Origin: Effrenium voratum
Taxonomy: Eukaryota; Sar; Dinophyceae; Suessiales; Symbiodiniaceae
DNA: 64,000 nt
Assembly (NCBI GenBank): GCA_963377175.1
Contig: CAUJNA010001019.1
Span: forward strand, 55,652 to 119,651
Reading direction: 5' to 3'
Shown: one piece after another, positions 24,669-37,534 of the stretch
Numbering within the stretch: the first letter of the stretch is position 1
Layout of the letters: each line of letters opens with the position of its first letter
Notes under the pieces: generated by a model
Seen by the model: the letters and a program-made list of their open reading frames with translations, nothing else
The model's database searches: none
Told to the model about the DNA's origin: nothing
Position numbers and translations under genes: made by a program

Positions 24669-25347
24669 ATTGGGTGCACTGCATGTTGCCACGACTGATT
24701 GTGTCACAATGTGTCTTGAACTTGTGCCATTTCTCATTCGCGCGGAGTGTTGCAGCTGAGGCTAGCTGTTTACTACTACATCCGCAACAAGGCAGCCTTT
24801 GAAGATGCATCCTCTTCACCTATGTTCGGATCTTCATTTAATCCTTTCGCATGACGAAGTCATGCCAAAGGGCCAGGCCTTGATGATGCCAAAGTGCATC
24901 AATTTTGGTTGCAAAGTGCAGCTTAGTGAGGGTTTGCTTGATGCCTCCCTCGGAGTAAATCGTGATTTGCGCTGGGCGACTTCTTTCTCCTAGTTTGTGC
25001 CATCAACCCGTCAATCATACGACAAGAGGAAAGCTAGTTTGAGCATTTCTCTTATCAGATAGCTCATACGGTCTGTAGTCACACGGTGCACATCATTTGT
25101 CATAGTGCCGCGGGAGATGCGCAGGCCTTGATATTGAAGTTCACCTTGCAGCCAGCCGAAGACCTGGAAAAGACACTGCAGCAGGCCTGAACAGATTTAG
25201 CTTTTGCATTTTGCCGGGTCCCGTTTTGGAGGGATGCACAACCGTGTCCGAGCTGCAAGGGCACTTGTCACCAATGCGGTAAGGGCGTTACCCCGCATGC
25301 CAACAGCCCATTGGTATCTCTCTCTCTCTCTCTGTGTGTGTGTGTGC
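24669..25347. other. Region without recognised gene
   Basis: Nothing conserved is seen. A CT then GT microsatellite at about 25319-25347 runs directly into the assembly gap, which explains why the assembly broke here. Confidence 0.5.
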
Positions 25348-25447
25348 NNNNNNNNNNNNNNNNNNNNNNNNNNNNNNNNNNNNNNNNNNNNNNNNNNNNN
25401 NNNNNNNNNNNNNNNNNNNNNNNNNNNNNNNNNNNNNNNNNNNNNNN
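25348..25447. other. Assembly gap (100 N)
   Basis: Exactly 100 unknown bases, a conventional scaffold-gap size, so the true length is unknown. The gap starts in a GT microsatellite. Confidence 0.99.
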
Positions 25448-28400
25448 TTTGAAGGTGAGCGGACTGCCAGCAAGGTTCGCAAAGATTGTTGCAAGACGAC
25501 CATTTCGGCCCTTTTCGGCGCACTTGATGCATGCGATGACCCCATGTACTGTGCTATTGGCGGAAGTGTTTTTGAGAGTTGTATAACTGTCTTGGCATTG
25601 AACGGCAATCGCTGGGACCCTGCTGCAAAGTGAGGGTTGCCCAACAACTGTGCACGCTTCATTCAGATTCTGGGGTAGGTACGCCACCCATTTTAGTCTA
25701 TCTTAGTGAGGATTGGGATGTTCACTGGGGGTACGGGCTTTTGACCCATGGCCATTTGCGCTGAGCTCATTCATCATCGCCTTTTCATCCGATTGCTTTG
25801 GCAGCCAGTTGCTCCTGAGCCGTGCCCGCTTCGGCGTGGCTTAGTTGTCGGTGTCCGCTCTGTTTGCTTGTTCATTTGGCGTGTTCAGTTGTTACCAGTT
25901 GATGTTTTTGTTTATTTATAGCTGTCTTCATGTCTTTGTTCGTGCACGAGTTTGACGCTTCAATTGCTTGTCCCTGCTTCTATGGTTCATTGGTTTGCTT
26001 GCTCCTTCTCGAACTCGCTTGCTTGTTTGCTTGGTCCAGGTTTGCCTTTGTTTTAAAAAGACAGAAATAGACAAGAAACGAGAGTTTCTTGTGTTGCTTG
26101 AACAGGTGCCACATTTTCTTTGCACGTTTGACACATACTTCGCTGTTCTGCACTTGTGTGTGTGTGTGTGTGTTGGTGCGCGTGTGACGCTTGTTGTCGT
26201 TTTGTGCCTTTGCATGCTCATGCGTTTCAATGGGCATCGGCGGTGTTTGGTTTGTTTTGCTTTCTGTTGGTTCACTTTCGCATTTTTTCTGGGTATTGGC
26301 TCTGAGCCAAGTGGTCACAGGGCTGGCTGTGGGTGTTGGGCCTTCCTCCGGCGCTCCTCAGCGCTGAGCTCGGGAGCTGAGCACTTCGCTTCCTTGCGAT
26401 GGCATCTGCTGAGATCGCATCCGCTGTGCAATAGAGAACCCCAAAGAGGACAACGGAGCACCGGTCAATTCGATGTGCTCGCTACAAACAAGTTTGCAGG
26501 AGGGGGAAGGCCTCCAGGGTTCGACCGGAACGCACGGCTCAGAACTGAGTCTGTCCTTTGAGTGGAGTCGCGTTGTCATGTGCTGCAGGTGAATTGAGTT
26601 TTGGTTCCTTCCTCGATATGTGGGATAGCGCCAGCCTCAATGTGCGTGTCATCATGTCAGATTTGACCCGGCACTCAGGTGTAACCAAGCTTTCCAAAAG
26701 GCATGGCAAGAGAACAGGGAAGTGCTGCCCTCAGACAATGTCCTGTGTCTCGCCTCGTGCCTAATGGCTCGCTTCCAACCCCCGCATGACCAGATGCGCC
26801 ACTCCGGCAACCCTCTGTGTACTTTCCAATTGAGCTTAGAAAATTCCCATTAGCACGGCAAGCCGCCGCGAGTTGAAAACTTCAAGCGGCGAACCCTTTG
26901 AACACGTTTGATTCAAACTCTCTTTTTTTCTTACATCAGTCTGGGTCGTGAGTGAGTGAATCTGTGTCGCCTGAAGCGAGTCCTTGACCTCAGACAAGAT
27001 GCTGCAATCAGGACGCAAGCTGGTCCGCGAGCCGCCTTGGCCTACTTGGATCGACAGCTCAGGCGCGGATGCTTCGATGCACGGCATTGTCGGATATTCA
27101 TGCTTTCCATGTGAATGCCTTGTGACGCCTGGGAGTGTCAGGCCACTGCAAGTTGCGCCGCGGTTAACTTTCACGCAACTTGGATCGAGGTTCACGCACA
27201 CCTCAACCTTTGTTGTCTCCCATATACAAGCAAGGATGACGTGTGTTCATGGCATTTTGAACGGTTCAGTGACAGAGTTATTACTTTGGTGCAGCAATCG
27301 TGTCAAGAGGTGCTTTCCAAAGCCAAGGTCTTACTACCATTCACAGGAGGCGCGTGCAGACCGCCAACGATGCGCAGAGCATCGTACAAAGTGCCGTTTG
27401 CCCTGTCGCCAGGTAGTGCAGCATGTGCATCGGGCGGGTGCAAAAGGCCTGCTTGCTGAACCATCAGGCCTACGCAGCTTTTTGATAGAAGAGTGTTCCA
27501 CTGCAAGGTTGGGTAGTTTTGGTTGGCGACGCTGCCTGCGGCAAGCCATTCTACCTGGGAAGTAATCTGCACAGGTCTTAGCTGTTGTACCTTCATTACC
27601 GCTTCAAAGGAGCGTTTGATCAGACTGCTGGCCAGCGTTTTGTTGAGGAATGGACATTTGCAGGATGCCATGGCTTTATTGCCGGCTGCCAAGATTCTGA
27701 GTGGCAAATTCCGAGCACTTCTGATCAAAGGTCAGCACCCTGGATCAGTTGGCCAAAGAGCCGAGAAGGAGCCACCGCCATTTCGCGTGATCTGGCCGGT
27801 CGACTTCGCGGCGGAAGGTGTTTGTAAGGTGATGCTGGATGCACACCGCACTAACACACACACACAAACAAAACAAAACAACTAATAAGAACACATGACG
27901 GATGTGGCGCACACTTGGCGAATCCCGAATTTCCGGACTTGAAGGGCCCCGCCAAAAACCTGGGGGTGCTTGCTGCCAAACCCATCTCAACAGCCACATG
28001 TTTGCAGGAGATGCCGAGGGTGCTGAAGCTGATGCGCCTTTCAAGTACCGTACTTGGTCGGGTTGGATGCTGCTGGCGTGTCTGCCACAAATCTGAGCGC
28101 CTTCAGGCGCTATGTGAACGAGTATCGTAAGCGCATTGCTGAGAGCAAAGGCGGGCCTAATTGACAGAGCGAACAACGGCACAATGCATGGGCGTTTTAG
28201 GGACCATGTTCCATATGTCAAATCACCGATGGGGCTCACCTTGTTTGCCAGGTTTTCGAAGCTGCGCAAAGGTAGGGAAAGGGAGCCAGTGTCCCGCCCG
28301 ATGAGACCTGTTAGATGTTTAGTTCTGATGCTGGAGCAAGACGCCTCAGTGTTGCCACAATGCTGGGCTTGCAAAGCAAGCTGAGTGATTAGACGGAGAT

Positions 28401-29475
28401 TAAAAAGCAATCAGAGGAACCGCCTTGAGACGGGTCTACAATCCAGAGCTCTTGACTCCTCCCACGGTAGTCGGATATTCCACGCGGAGCTTTACGACGC
28501 TCGATTCGAGAAGCCATGATCACCGCATGCCAGTCCTGGGAGTGCGTACTGGCACAGCGAATTGAGTCTGGCTACAGATTGCCAGGCCTGGACGAGGCCT
28601 CCGAGCATTCGATGCCGGCAGCTCATTTTTCTGGCTGTTCTGGTCTCAAAAGAGTGATGTCTGATCGGTTCATAGGGGCGTTTCCTTGAAGGATTTGACT
28701 TCTCGGACTCCAACCCCAAGTCCACTGATGGCGAAATGGATGCAACTGTTTCGCTAACTGTAGAACGGCTCGAGCAGACTGCCAGACTGCCAGACTGCCT
28801 TTGACTCATTCTGTGCGAAAAGTCGTGCGGATGGCGAAGCTTCTGGAAGACGTGAAGGAGGCTCGCTTGGCGCAGCTCTTTGAGCATCTCGGCCCTGTGT
28901 TTTCTTTGGGGGTGGATACTGTGGCTCAATGTCGGGCATACTGCCAAACATATGGCCCAACGTTTTTGTTTTTTTTTACTTAAACTTTACACGCTCCGCG
29001 TTGCCTGCCTCGGCCCAAGTGGCGAATGTGCGAATGAAGCAGTTCCGTTTTTGCAGCGCAGCCGGGCGGGCTGCTGCGGTCCAAGTCGCAACCTGCAAAC
29101 CAAAGGGCGCAGTGATGAGTCGCGAAAGATTCCGAGCTTGATTCTTCCACAAACATGCCCTTGTCTGGAAAAAACAGTACTGAACAGCACCCATGTGTAG
29201 CTCAGGTCTTAACATTTAAGCGATTTATATAAGCCTGCGGTTTGGTCGCTGAGGCTACTTGGATAGACTTGGTTGTCAAACCACACTTAACTTTCCACAT
29301 CTCAAGGCTGTATGGACGGGGTTGGTCAAGATCGGATTGACTGCATCTGGGCCAGGCGACTTTCAGTTTCTACCCGTTATGCTTAATGGTGTCCATATGT
29401 GATCAACGTATTGGTTTCATTTTTGGTGGTGGCCGCGCTACATTCTCCTCCTCCCCCCTTTACCCTCCCTGCCAG
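25448..29475. other. Region with possible unassigned exons
   Basis: No family recognised. Stretches with coding-like composition are about 25448-25620, 26985-27085 (PRAALAYLDRQLRRGCFDA in one frame), 27595-27720, 27915-28150 (NLSAFRRYVNEYRKRIAES near the end) and 28690-28905 (KLLEDVKEARLAQLFEHL). The last group is helical, charged and on the + strand, and may be upstream exons of the gene ending at 30478. A GT run is at 26155-26171. Confidence 0.35.
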
Positions 29476-30478
29476 GTATGACATTTGCACTCCAAAGATC
29501 GCAAAGGGATTTCTCGAGAAGCTGTCCAAGATGGAGGCTGAAGATGCTTCCTCAGATGAGGCTAAGGAAGTTCTCAAGTTCAAAGATCAGCTAAAGGCCG
29601 CAGCCGAAGGAGAGGGAGGAGATTGGACCGAAGCAGTGGACGACGGTTGCATCCAAATCTTCGACCAACTTCAGAGCTGGGAAGGTCAGATCAAGGAGGG
29701 AAGGGTCCGACCTCGAGAGATCGAGGGCCTGGTCCAGTTTGTGGAAGAAAAATTGGGAAGCATGCCAAAGATGAGCAAGTTTAAGGATGCGGTTCTTGAA
29801 AAGGCGAAGCCAATGGTGGCAGCTGCGAAGAAAGCTGCAAATGACAAGGAGCAATATGGCGTCCTGAGTGACTTGAAGTTTAGCACGGACCTAGCAGACG
29901 GGGTCATAGCCACCTATGGAATGCTTGGCTTCACTTGTCCACATTTCATCATTGAGGGGACTGCCACGCCCGTGGAGCAACTGGAGTCAAAGCTGAAGAA
30001 GTTTCAGGAAGGATTGGACGTCGACCCTGACTCCGAGCTTGGGAAGCAACTGGCTGCCGGCATTGAGAAGCTGAAAGGCCTCATGCCACAGATGGCATTG
30101 ATATGCAAGGAGAACCCACGGGAGAGCATGCAAGAGGCAGCTGACCACAAGCAAACGATTGCATTGAAGGCTACGCTCATGGCAGGGGCGGCAGTCGCAA
30201 TCAAAAGCAACAAAGAACAGCTGACCAAAATGATCGAGAAGTCCGAAGCAGCTCTGAAAGAAGATGGAGAGGCCACGCTTTTTGAGGGTGAAGCCAAGCA
30301 GAAGATTCTCACCAAGGAGCAATACGACAAGGCCCTCGAGGTGCTAAAGGCAAAGTTGAAAGAGCTCAACGAGAAGGAGGCAACTGCGAAAACGGAGAAA
30401 GCCGAGAAGGCTGAAGCCGAAGCGAAAGAGAAGACCGAGAAGACGGAGAAGGCTGACTCGGACGCCAAGGCAGCCTAG
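29476..30478 (+). CDS. Unrecognised Lys/Glu/Ala-rich helical protein, 3' exon
   Basis: A long uninterrupted coding exon ending in TAG at 30476-30478, about 333 residues. The frame extends upstream to an ATG at 29399, but 29420-29475 is a typical polypyrimidine tract ending CCCTCCCTGCCAG|G, so I take 29476 as a 3' splice site and the real start as lying in an upstream exon. The protein is soluble and mostly helical, without signal peptide or membrane segment. One hydrophobic Cys-containing patch (YGMLGFTCPHFIIEG) occurs about 145 residues in. The last 45 residues are Lys/Glu/Ala low-complexity (EKAEAEAKEKTEKTEK). I recognise no domain. Base composition is more even and more clearly coding than in the surroundings. 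Confidence 0.75.
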
Positions 30479-32110
30479 GAGTCTTAGGCCAAACTGCCAA
30501 GTTCTACCTTGGTTGCTTTTCACTTTTTGTCCACAAGGCCAATGGTGGTACCACGAAGTGGGACGCTAGGCTCGTGGGCCGCTTCCAACAGGAAGCTCAA
30601 TCCGATACATCATGGCGCGTTGCAACAAGGGCAATGCTGCCCCCAAAGATAATTTGTTGGAAGCCTTGGAACAATTGAACTGAAAGCAGCATAGCTACCA
30701 AGAGATCTCAGCACCGACAGGTGATTGCCCCCCAACAAAGAAGCAACATCCTCAAACAGCTGGAATTCAATGTCCAAGCAGAAATTACTTGATGGTTGTT
30801 GCAAGCCGTTCCATTTCGGAATCCGCAGACATAGCTGTTTGCATTTGTCCGAGGCTTTTTGCCCTGGATCGAGAGGCGCTGGTCTCCACATTTTCACCGG
30901 CGCAACATGACAGACTTTGTTAGTGGCCACGTGTTTCCAATTTGTAGCGTGGGCAGCATGTGTGGACATGTGTTGGCTGTTTCGTTGGCATTGCTGAGTC
31001 TTGCCGGAGTTGATGATTGCCGCTGCTTCCAATGCTTGCCTCGCAGGCCTAATCCCTTGACATAGCCTTGCTGGGCCCTGCGGGCTGAGAAAGGAGCTCC
31101 AGGCTGGGGGAGCTTGGTATCAATTGCTAGAAGAGCCCTTTTGGTATTTTCTGGGCCTGCGGCCTCTAGCCGGCTACGCCTCTTTGAAGTTATACCACGT
31201 CATGTCATGTTTAGAAACGTATCCTGTGCTATGATATGGATGGTTAGGTTATGCATGTTGCCCACCCCAACCCCAGATGATGCCGGGGATGCCAGCTTTC
31301 TTGGCCCCAGCCGGGCCCCAACCCAGAAGGCTGACATGGGGTCGCGCGCGCGCCAGAGGCCCCAGAAAGAGCAGCCCAAAAAGAGCAGCCCGCAAGCCAG
31401 CCCGGAAACGCAAATGCAATAAAACACCGTAAATAGCAGCGTTTTGTGGCTGGGGTCGCGCGCGCGCGCGCGCCAGAAGGCCCGAAAACGAGCGGGAAAA
31501 AACACAAGGACCGCGCAGCACGCGAGCCAGCCACAGCAAAAGCAAAGCGGACAGAACAACAGCCCACCGCTCAGCACAGCAGTTTTTGACGGTATTTACA
31601 GCGTTTTGTAGAGCGAGGACCCAGCATCGCCGGCATGCCCGGCAGCGCTTGTCGCCAAAATGCGCGAAAACGAGCCTCGCTTATATCCCTCCGACACCTT
31701 CTAAAAAAACAGTGCTTTTTTGGTAGAGAGGCTTTTTGGAAGGAAGTCATGCAGACAAGCCCCGCTGAAGCATCACCCAGGCCCAACCCCAGACCCTGAT
31801 GATGTCAGCCACATGGCCTAAACCCTGCATATACGCAATGTTTTGCGAGGGTTTCACAGGCAAGCAAAACCGCAAGCCCGAGCTGGTGATGCAGAGGTGC
31901 CGGATTTAGGCCACGCATCACGACCAAGTGACAAGGGTCGGCGGCGCCAGGGTGCAGCCCCTATAGCTAAAGCTAGCAGGCTACTTGCCTAGCGGCGACA
32001 TGCTACCCCAGGAGGCGTAGCCGGATTTAGCAGGCTGACGCCTGATGCCGCCGACCCCCAAGGAACAGGGGTTACGCGCCAGGGCCCGGGGATTGAAACA
32101 CGATGCAATT
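30479..32110. other. Region without recognised gene; GC-dinucleotide runs
   Basis: No motif recognised. (GC)n runs of 10 to 16 bases occur near 31344 and 31459, in two similar contexts (GGGTCGCGCGCGCG followed by CCAGA), suggesting a small local duplication. The rest is unremarkable. Confidence 0.5.
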
Positions 32111-32114
32111 TGGC

Positions 32115-32699
32115 CCCTCAGTATCATCATCGTTATCATCATCATCATTATCATCATCATTGGCATCAGCATCATCATCATCATCGTCATCAGCATCACC
32201 ATTCATCATCATCATCACCATCAGCATCATCATCATCATCGTCATCATCATCCTTTTCACCATCCATCATCATCATCATGATCATCATTCATCATCATCA
32301 TCCATCATCATCATCATCATAATAATCCGTCATCGCCATCATCGTCATCATCCTGAGCATCATCAGCATCAGCCATCATCATCATTAACACCGTTATCAT
32401 TCATCATCATTTTCATCGCCATCACTACTATCGTCGTCATTATCATCACCATCATCATCACCGTCATCATCATCATCCATCATCAGCAACGCTCATCATC
32501 TTTCATCATTATCATCATTCATTACCCTGAGCATCATCAACAGTATCCTCATAATCATCATTCTCACCATCATCATTCATCATCACTATCATCACCATCA
32601 GCATCAGCATCATCATCATCACCCATCACCATCACCATTATCTTCATCATTCATCATCATCCATCGTCATCATCCTTCATCATCATTCATCATCATTAC

Positions 32700-32749
<50 letters not shown>

Positions 32750-32893
32750 ATCATAATCATCATCACCATCATCATCCATCATCCTCATCATCATCATCGT
32801 CATCATCCTGAGCATCATCAGCATCATCATCACCATCATCGTCATCGGCATCATCGTCATCATTAATCATCATCGCCAGCACCATCATCATCA

Positions 32894-32927
<34 letters not shown>

Positions 32928-33055
32928 CCATCATCATCCATCATCACCGGCATCATCATCCTCCTCCGTCGCCATCATCATCATCATCATTATCGGCATC
33001 GTCATCATCACCATCATCGTTAATCATCATCATTATCGTCTTCGTCATCATCAGG
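32115..33055. repeat. (ATC)n trinucleotide array, about 0.94 kb
   Basis: Almost uninterrupted ATC/CAT repeats with scattered single-base variants. The purest part is at about 32700-32750. In every frame it reads as His, Ser or Ile runs on + and Met or Asp runs on -, so the long frames here are not genes. Confidence 0.97.
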
Positions 33056-34700
33056 GTTGGAGGTTAGGGTTAGAGTTTTCACCGCCCCACGAGTCTTCCC
33101 GTCATCTTTCCGTAGTCTTCCGTCATCTTCGTGTAGTCTTCCGCCATCTTCCCGTAGTCTTCCGTCATCTTCCCGTCAGCTTCCCGTAGTCTTCCGTCAT
33201 TTTCTCGTACAGGTTAGAGGTTAGGTTAGAGTGTGAGAGGTTAGGGTTAGAGGTTAGGGTTAGGGGTTAGAGGTTAGGGTTAGATTTCAGGGTTAGAGGT
33301 TAGGGCTAGAGGTTCCCGTCATCTTCCCGTAGTCTTCCGTCATTTTCCCGTAGTTTTCCGTCATCTTCCCGCTGTCTTCTGTCATCTTCCCGTAGTCTTC
33401 CGTCATCTTCCCGTGGTCTTCCGTCATTTTCTCGTCATCTTGCCGTAGTCTTCCGTCATGTTCCCGCAGTCTTCCGTCAGCTTTCCGTCATCTTCCCGTA
33501 GTCTTCCCGTAGTCTTCCGTCATCTTCCAGTAGTCTTCCGTCATCTTCCCGTAGTTTTCCGTCATCTTCGCGTAGACTTCCGCCATCTTCCCGTAGTCTT
33601 CCGTCATCTTCCCGTCAGCTTCCCGTAGTCTTCCGTCATCTTCCCGTAGTCTTCCGTCATGTTTCCGTAGTCTTCCGTCATTTTCTCGTAGAGGTTAGAG
33701 GTTAGGTTAGAGTGTGAGAGGTTAGGGTTAGAGGTTAGGGTTAGGGGTTAGAGGTTAGGGTTAGATTTCAGGGTTAGAGGTTAGGGCTAGAGGTTCCCGT
33801 CATCTTCCCGTAGTCTTCCGTCATTTTCCCGTAGTTTTCCGTCATCTTCCCGCTGTCTTCTGTCATCTTCCCGTAGTCTTCCGTCATCTTCCCGTGGTCT
33901 TCCGTCATTTTCTCGTCATCTTCCCGTAGTCTTCCGTCATGTTCCCGCAGTCTTCCGTCAGCTTTCCGTCATCTTCCCGTAGTCTTCCCGTAGTCTTCCG
34001 CCATCTTCCAGTAGTCTTCCGTCATCTTCCCGTAGTTTTCCGTCATCTTCGCGTAGACTTCCGTCATATTTCCATAGTCTTCCATCATCTTCCCGTAGTC
34101 TTCCGTCATCTTCCCGTCAGCTTCCCGTAGTCTTCCGTCATATTCCCGCAGTGTTGCGTCATCTTCCCGTAGTCTTCCGTCATCTTCCGGTAGTCTTCCG
34201 CCGTCTTCACGTAGTCTGCCGTCATCTTCCCGTAGTCTTCCGCCATCTTCAGGTAGTCTTCCATCATCGAGGTTAGAGGTTAGGAGGTTGGGGCTAGAGG
34301 TTAGGGTTAGAGGTTAGGGTTAGAGGTAGGGGTTAGGGTAGAGGTTAGGGGTTAGGGTTAGAGGTTAGGGCTAGAGGTTAGTGATAGAGGTTAAGGTTAG
34401 AAGTTAAGGCTAGAGGTTAGGGTTAGAGGTTAGGGTTGGTTAGGGTTAGAGGTTAGGATTAGAGGTTAAGGTTAGAGGTTAATAGGTTAGGGTTAGAGGT
34501 TAGGTTCAGAGGTTAGGGTTAGAGGTTACGTAAAAATTAAGGATAGAAGTTAAGGTTAGAGGTTAAGGTTAGAAGTTAAGGTTACAGGTTAGGGTTAAAG
34601 GTTAGGGTCAGAGGTTGGGGTTAGAGGTTAGGGTTAGGGTTAGAGGTTAGGGTTAGAGGTTTGGGTTAGAGGTTAGGGTTCGAGGTTAGGGTTAGGGATG
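33056..34700. repeat. 21-bp tandem repeats interleaved with TTAGGG-like arrays
   Basis: Two repeat types alternate. One is a 21-base unit, CGTAGTCTTCCGTCATCTTCC, at about 33100-33205, 33315-33685 and 33795-34265. The other is degenerate GGTTAGGGTTAGAGG sequence at about 33056-33075, 33206-33315, 33690-33795 and 34267-34700. A compound segment is duplicated with a period of about 481 bases (GTGTGAGAGG at 33231 and again at 33712). The TTAGGG-like parts resemble telomeric sequence but are imperfect and internal. Confidence 0.93.
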
Positions 34701-35665
34701 TCAAAAATTCGCCGCGGGAACCCCCCTCCCCCCCTCAGACTCCCCCTAACCACCGCTTAGAACACGCCTCGCCCCTTTGCAGAGACTAACATGGCTTTTG
34801 CAAAAGGGTCGGCGGATTTCTGAAGCTTGTCAGTTCTTTGTTGTCTGATTCAGATGGCTGGGATGAACACGCCCTTGCCGTGCGCCTCCCTTTTTGGCAG
34901 AAGGGGTCGGTGGATATACCGAGAGAGACGGAGAGCTGTGATGAAGAACTTCTGGCCTATGATATATGATGTAGAATGCAACTATATATATATACTTAGG
35001 GCATTAGGGACCCCCCCATGTAGTGGCTTTCCTTTATGGTTTCCCATTAAAACCACCAAACATGGGTACCCCGCCAAAAAAAGTGAGACCCAAGTTTGCT
35101 GGGAGTTTTGTTTCCCTTGGGACCATCCAGGCACGATGTTTGTTGCGGCTGCGCGCCGGAGCTGAGGCCATGGCAGGCTGTGATTCTTTGGCAATGAAAA
35201 CACTAGGGGATCAGCACCGTGTATTTTTTAAATGGAGATTCATCGTCTAAAGAAACTCTTGTTCATAAAAAAAGACAAGAAAGAAAGACAATAAACGTGG
35301 TTGGGGGAAACCACCCGAAAAGGGGTGCCCTCAAAAGTCAGACGCATGTTTCGTGGTCTCCAGCTGAAGTTCTTCGTTGTACTCCAAGATTCTTAGAGCA
35401 TACCCGTGGATGTCTTCTCCAGATTTGAGTGGCTTGGCTGTCAAGCTGAGCCTCGGTGGGGTCTGGAGTCCGGAGCCAATCAGTTCAAGTTAGATGCCAT
35501 GCAGGGGAAAGACATTTTCAGCCGTAGGGCCGAATCAACGTGCGGCTAAGCAACCAGATGAGACCAGTGAGAGTCTGCACAAGTCTTGCAATGCCAGTTG
35601 TTGCATTCATGCACGGGCAATAGGGCATGGCGTGTGAGCAATGACATGAGATCAGCGCCTGCCTT
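34701..35665. other. Region without recognised gene
   Basis: Begins with a C-rich stretch (34720-34745) and has a TA run near 34983. 35010-35110 and 35290-35350 contain GGTTTCCC/GGGAAACC-type fragments like those at 38790-38830 and 39030, probably pieces of a dispersed repeat. No gene seen. Confidence 0.4.
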
Positions 35666-35775
35666 GGTGAGACACTCATGGGGGGGGGAGCCCCAATAAG
35701 GCCCTTATTAGGGGCTTAATAGGGCCTTATTTGGGCTCCCTACCCCTCCCCTCTCCCCCAGCCCCCATGAGACAC
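35666..35775. mobile_element. 110-bp inverted-repeat element (hairpin)
   Basis: Nested inverted repeats: outer arms near GAGACACTCATGGGGG and CCCCCATGAGACACAC, inner arms GGAGCCCCAATAAGGCCC and GGGCCTTATTTGGGCTCC. The middle is near-palindromic (TTATTAGGGGCTTAATA). The size and structure suit a MITE or foldback element. Confidence 0.7.
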
Positions 35776-37534
35776 ACGCTGCATGATTCACCGTGGTTTT
35801 GTGAGGCTCGCTGGCTTTTGGCACTCTGCGCTGTCCTCTGTTCGCCCCCTTCCACACCTGCCGGTGTGGTGCTCGCAAGATTTCGAGGTGCCGTGGTCTT
35901 GAATGCAAATGCCCAGCAACCGTTCATTTGCCGTGCCTGGCTCAGCATTCCATGGCAAATCTTCGGGGGGGACCGGTTCAATCCCAACGCGTAAGGTATC
36001 AAGGTGCTGACGGAGCTGGAAGGCGGATGCAAGGCTCGGAAGGAAAGTCTTCAGTTCCCGCCTGTTAGGTGAGATCCGTGGAAGGGGCGGCAGCTCAGAC
36101 TCCGAGCCTCGCTGGCCGAATTCAACGAATCTCCATGGCGATGGCGTGAATTCGGGGGGGGAACAAAACTCTGCAGGGAAGGCTGTGCCTGGCACATTCT
36201 GCCGGGCCTCAGTCTTGAAGCCTGAGCCTCGAGTCTAAAGGAACGGACAGGTAAAGCTTGGTTAGTCCCAGCTTTCTGAGGGTATCGAATTCCAGCTGAT
36301 GGCGCAACCCAGCTTCATAGGTGCGCGCCCTTGCTTGATTTCGGCGTTCTCGATTTCTGTTGGATTTGGTACAGGCTACGACGCGCTTACCCTGTACGGG
36401 CAGCAGCCTCGGCAGCAGTCAGACGCAGCCAGACGCAGTCAGACGCAGTCAGATGCAGTCAGTTGCTGGGCCGGGTCTGATAGGTCTGGAAGCATGCAAG
36501 CTTCAACCCGAGTAGCATCCTTCCACCGCAGCCACAGCCTACCGCAAGCCATGGCACAAAGCTCAGAGCGATGTCCAAGGGAATATGATTTGTTGCAGCT
36601 GTCAGCACTCAGGCGCTTTCAGGTACCTCAGAGGCTTTGCTTGTTTTGAGCGCTTTGAGCAATGAGAGACTTGTCTGCAAGCGCTGACAACTCCAATATG
36701 GCAATTCCGGCAGATCGAACTGGATTCGACAGAACAGTGTGCAGCCAAGGACCAATATTTGGATGAAATACGCTTGTAGGCTTGAGTGCACCTTCTCTCT
36801 TCCAGTTTCAGATGTTGCAGGCTTTGACTTCTGCATCATGCGTGCATGGTTCTGACATCGTGTCCACCTGCTGCTGCCAGGCCCTATGGCACACAGATCG
36901 GCGAGACCTGGTTTTCACCTGCCGCTCGCTTGGGAGATGGCTTCTACATGGGGTGGTTTCAGAAGCTTCCAAGGTGGGCTATGCCTGCGTCAGGACCTCT
37001 GGATGGCGGACATGGCAAGGGTTTTAGTGGGCAACCCCTCCGAACCTGGCGGACAAACGATCACCGGTTTTCCGATCTCGGAGTCAATTGGACCCCCCAA
37101 AATCCAATGGACGTCAGGTGCTCGCAGCCTTCATAGTGCTGGGCTTCGCCATTTCCTTGACGCCGGCCGGGGCTTCGGAAAGGGCCGGATGCCGCAAGAT
37201 GCCGCGGGAAAGGGCCCGACTGCAAGCAGATAATGAGTGGCCCATGGCTGTTCTGAGGTCTACATGATTTGTTACTGCAAGGCAAGAAGACACCAGGAGT
37301 TGCCTTGTGCAATCAGGGTAGGTGACCTGTGGCAAGTTGAACTTATCAGGACCTCATCATGCAGCAGTCGCAGATCATTCTAAGATCGGAGCTTGCCCCT
37401 GGCCAAGACTGCGAGTCAAATGGAATCCGCCAGCCAAAGAGAGAGCAAGTGGCTGCAATCATGCCACCGAAGCACAGGTGCGTATGCAGGAGCAGCAAGT
37501 TGTGGCCTGCTTGCAGGCCTGATGTATACATGGC

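Noticed and set aside
29399..29475. N-terminal signal peptide (VLVSFLVVAALHS) for the Lys/Glu-rich protein
   Set aside because: The stretch is a pyrimidine-rich intron end leading to GCCAG|G. The hydrophobic peptide is most likely translated intron.
32103..32756. 217-codon His/Ser/Ile-rich frame
   Set aside because: Direct translation of the ATC trinucleotide array.
33206..34700. True chromosome end (telomere)
   Set aside because: The TTAGGG-like units are degenerate, interrupted by a 21-bp repeat, and have gene-bearing sequence on both sides.
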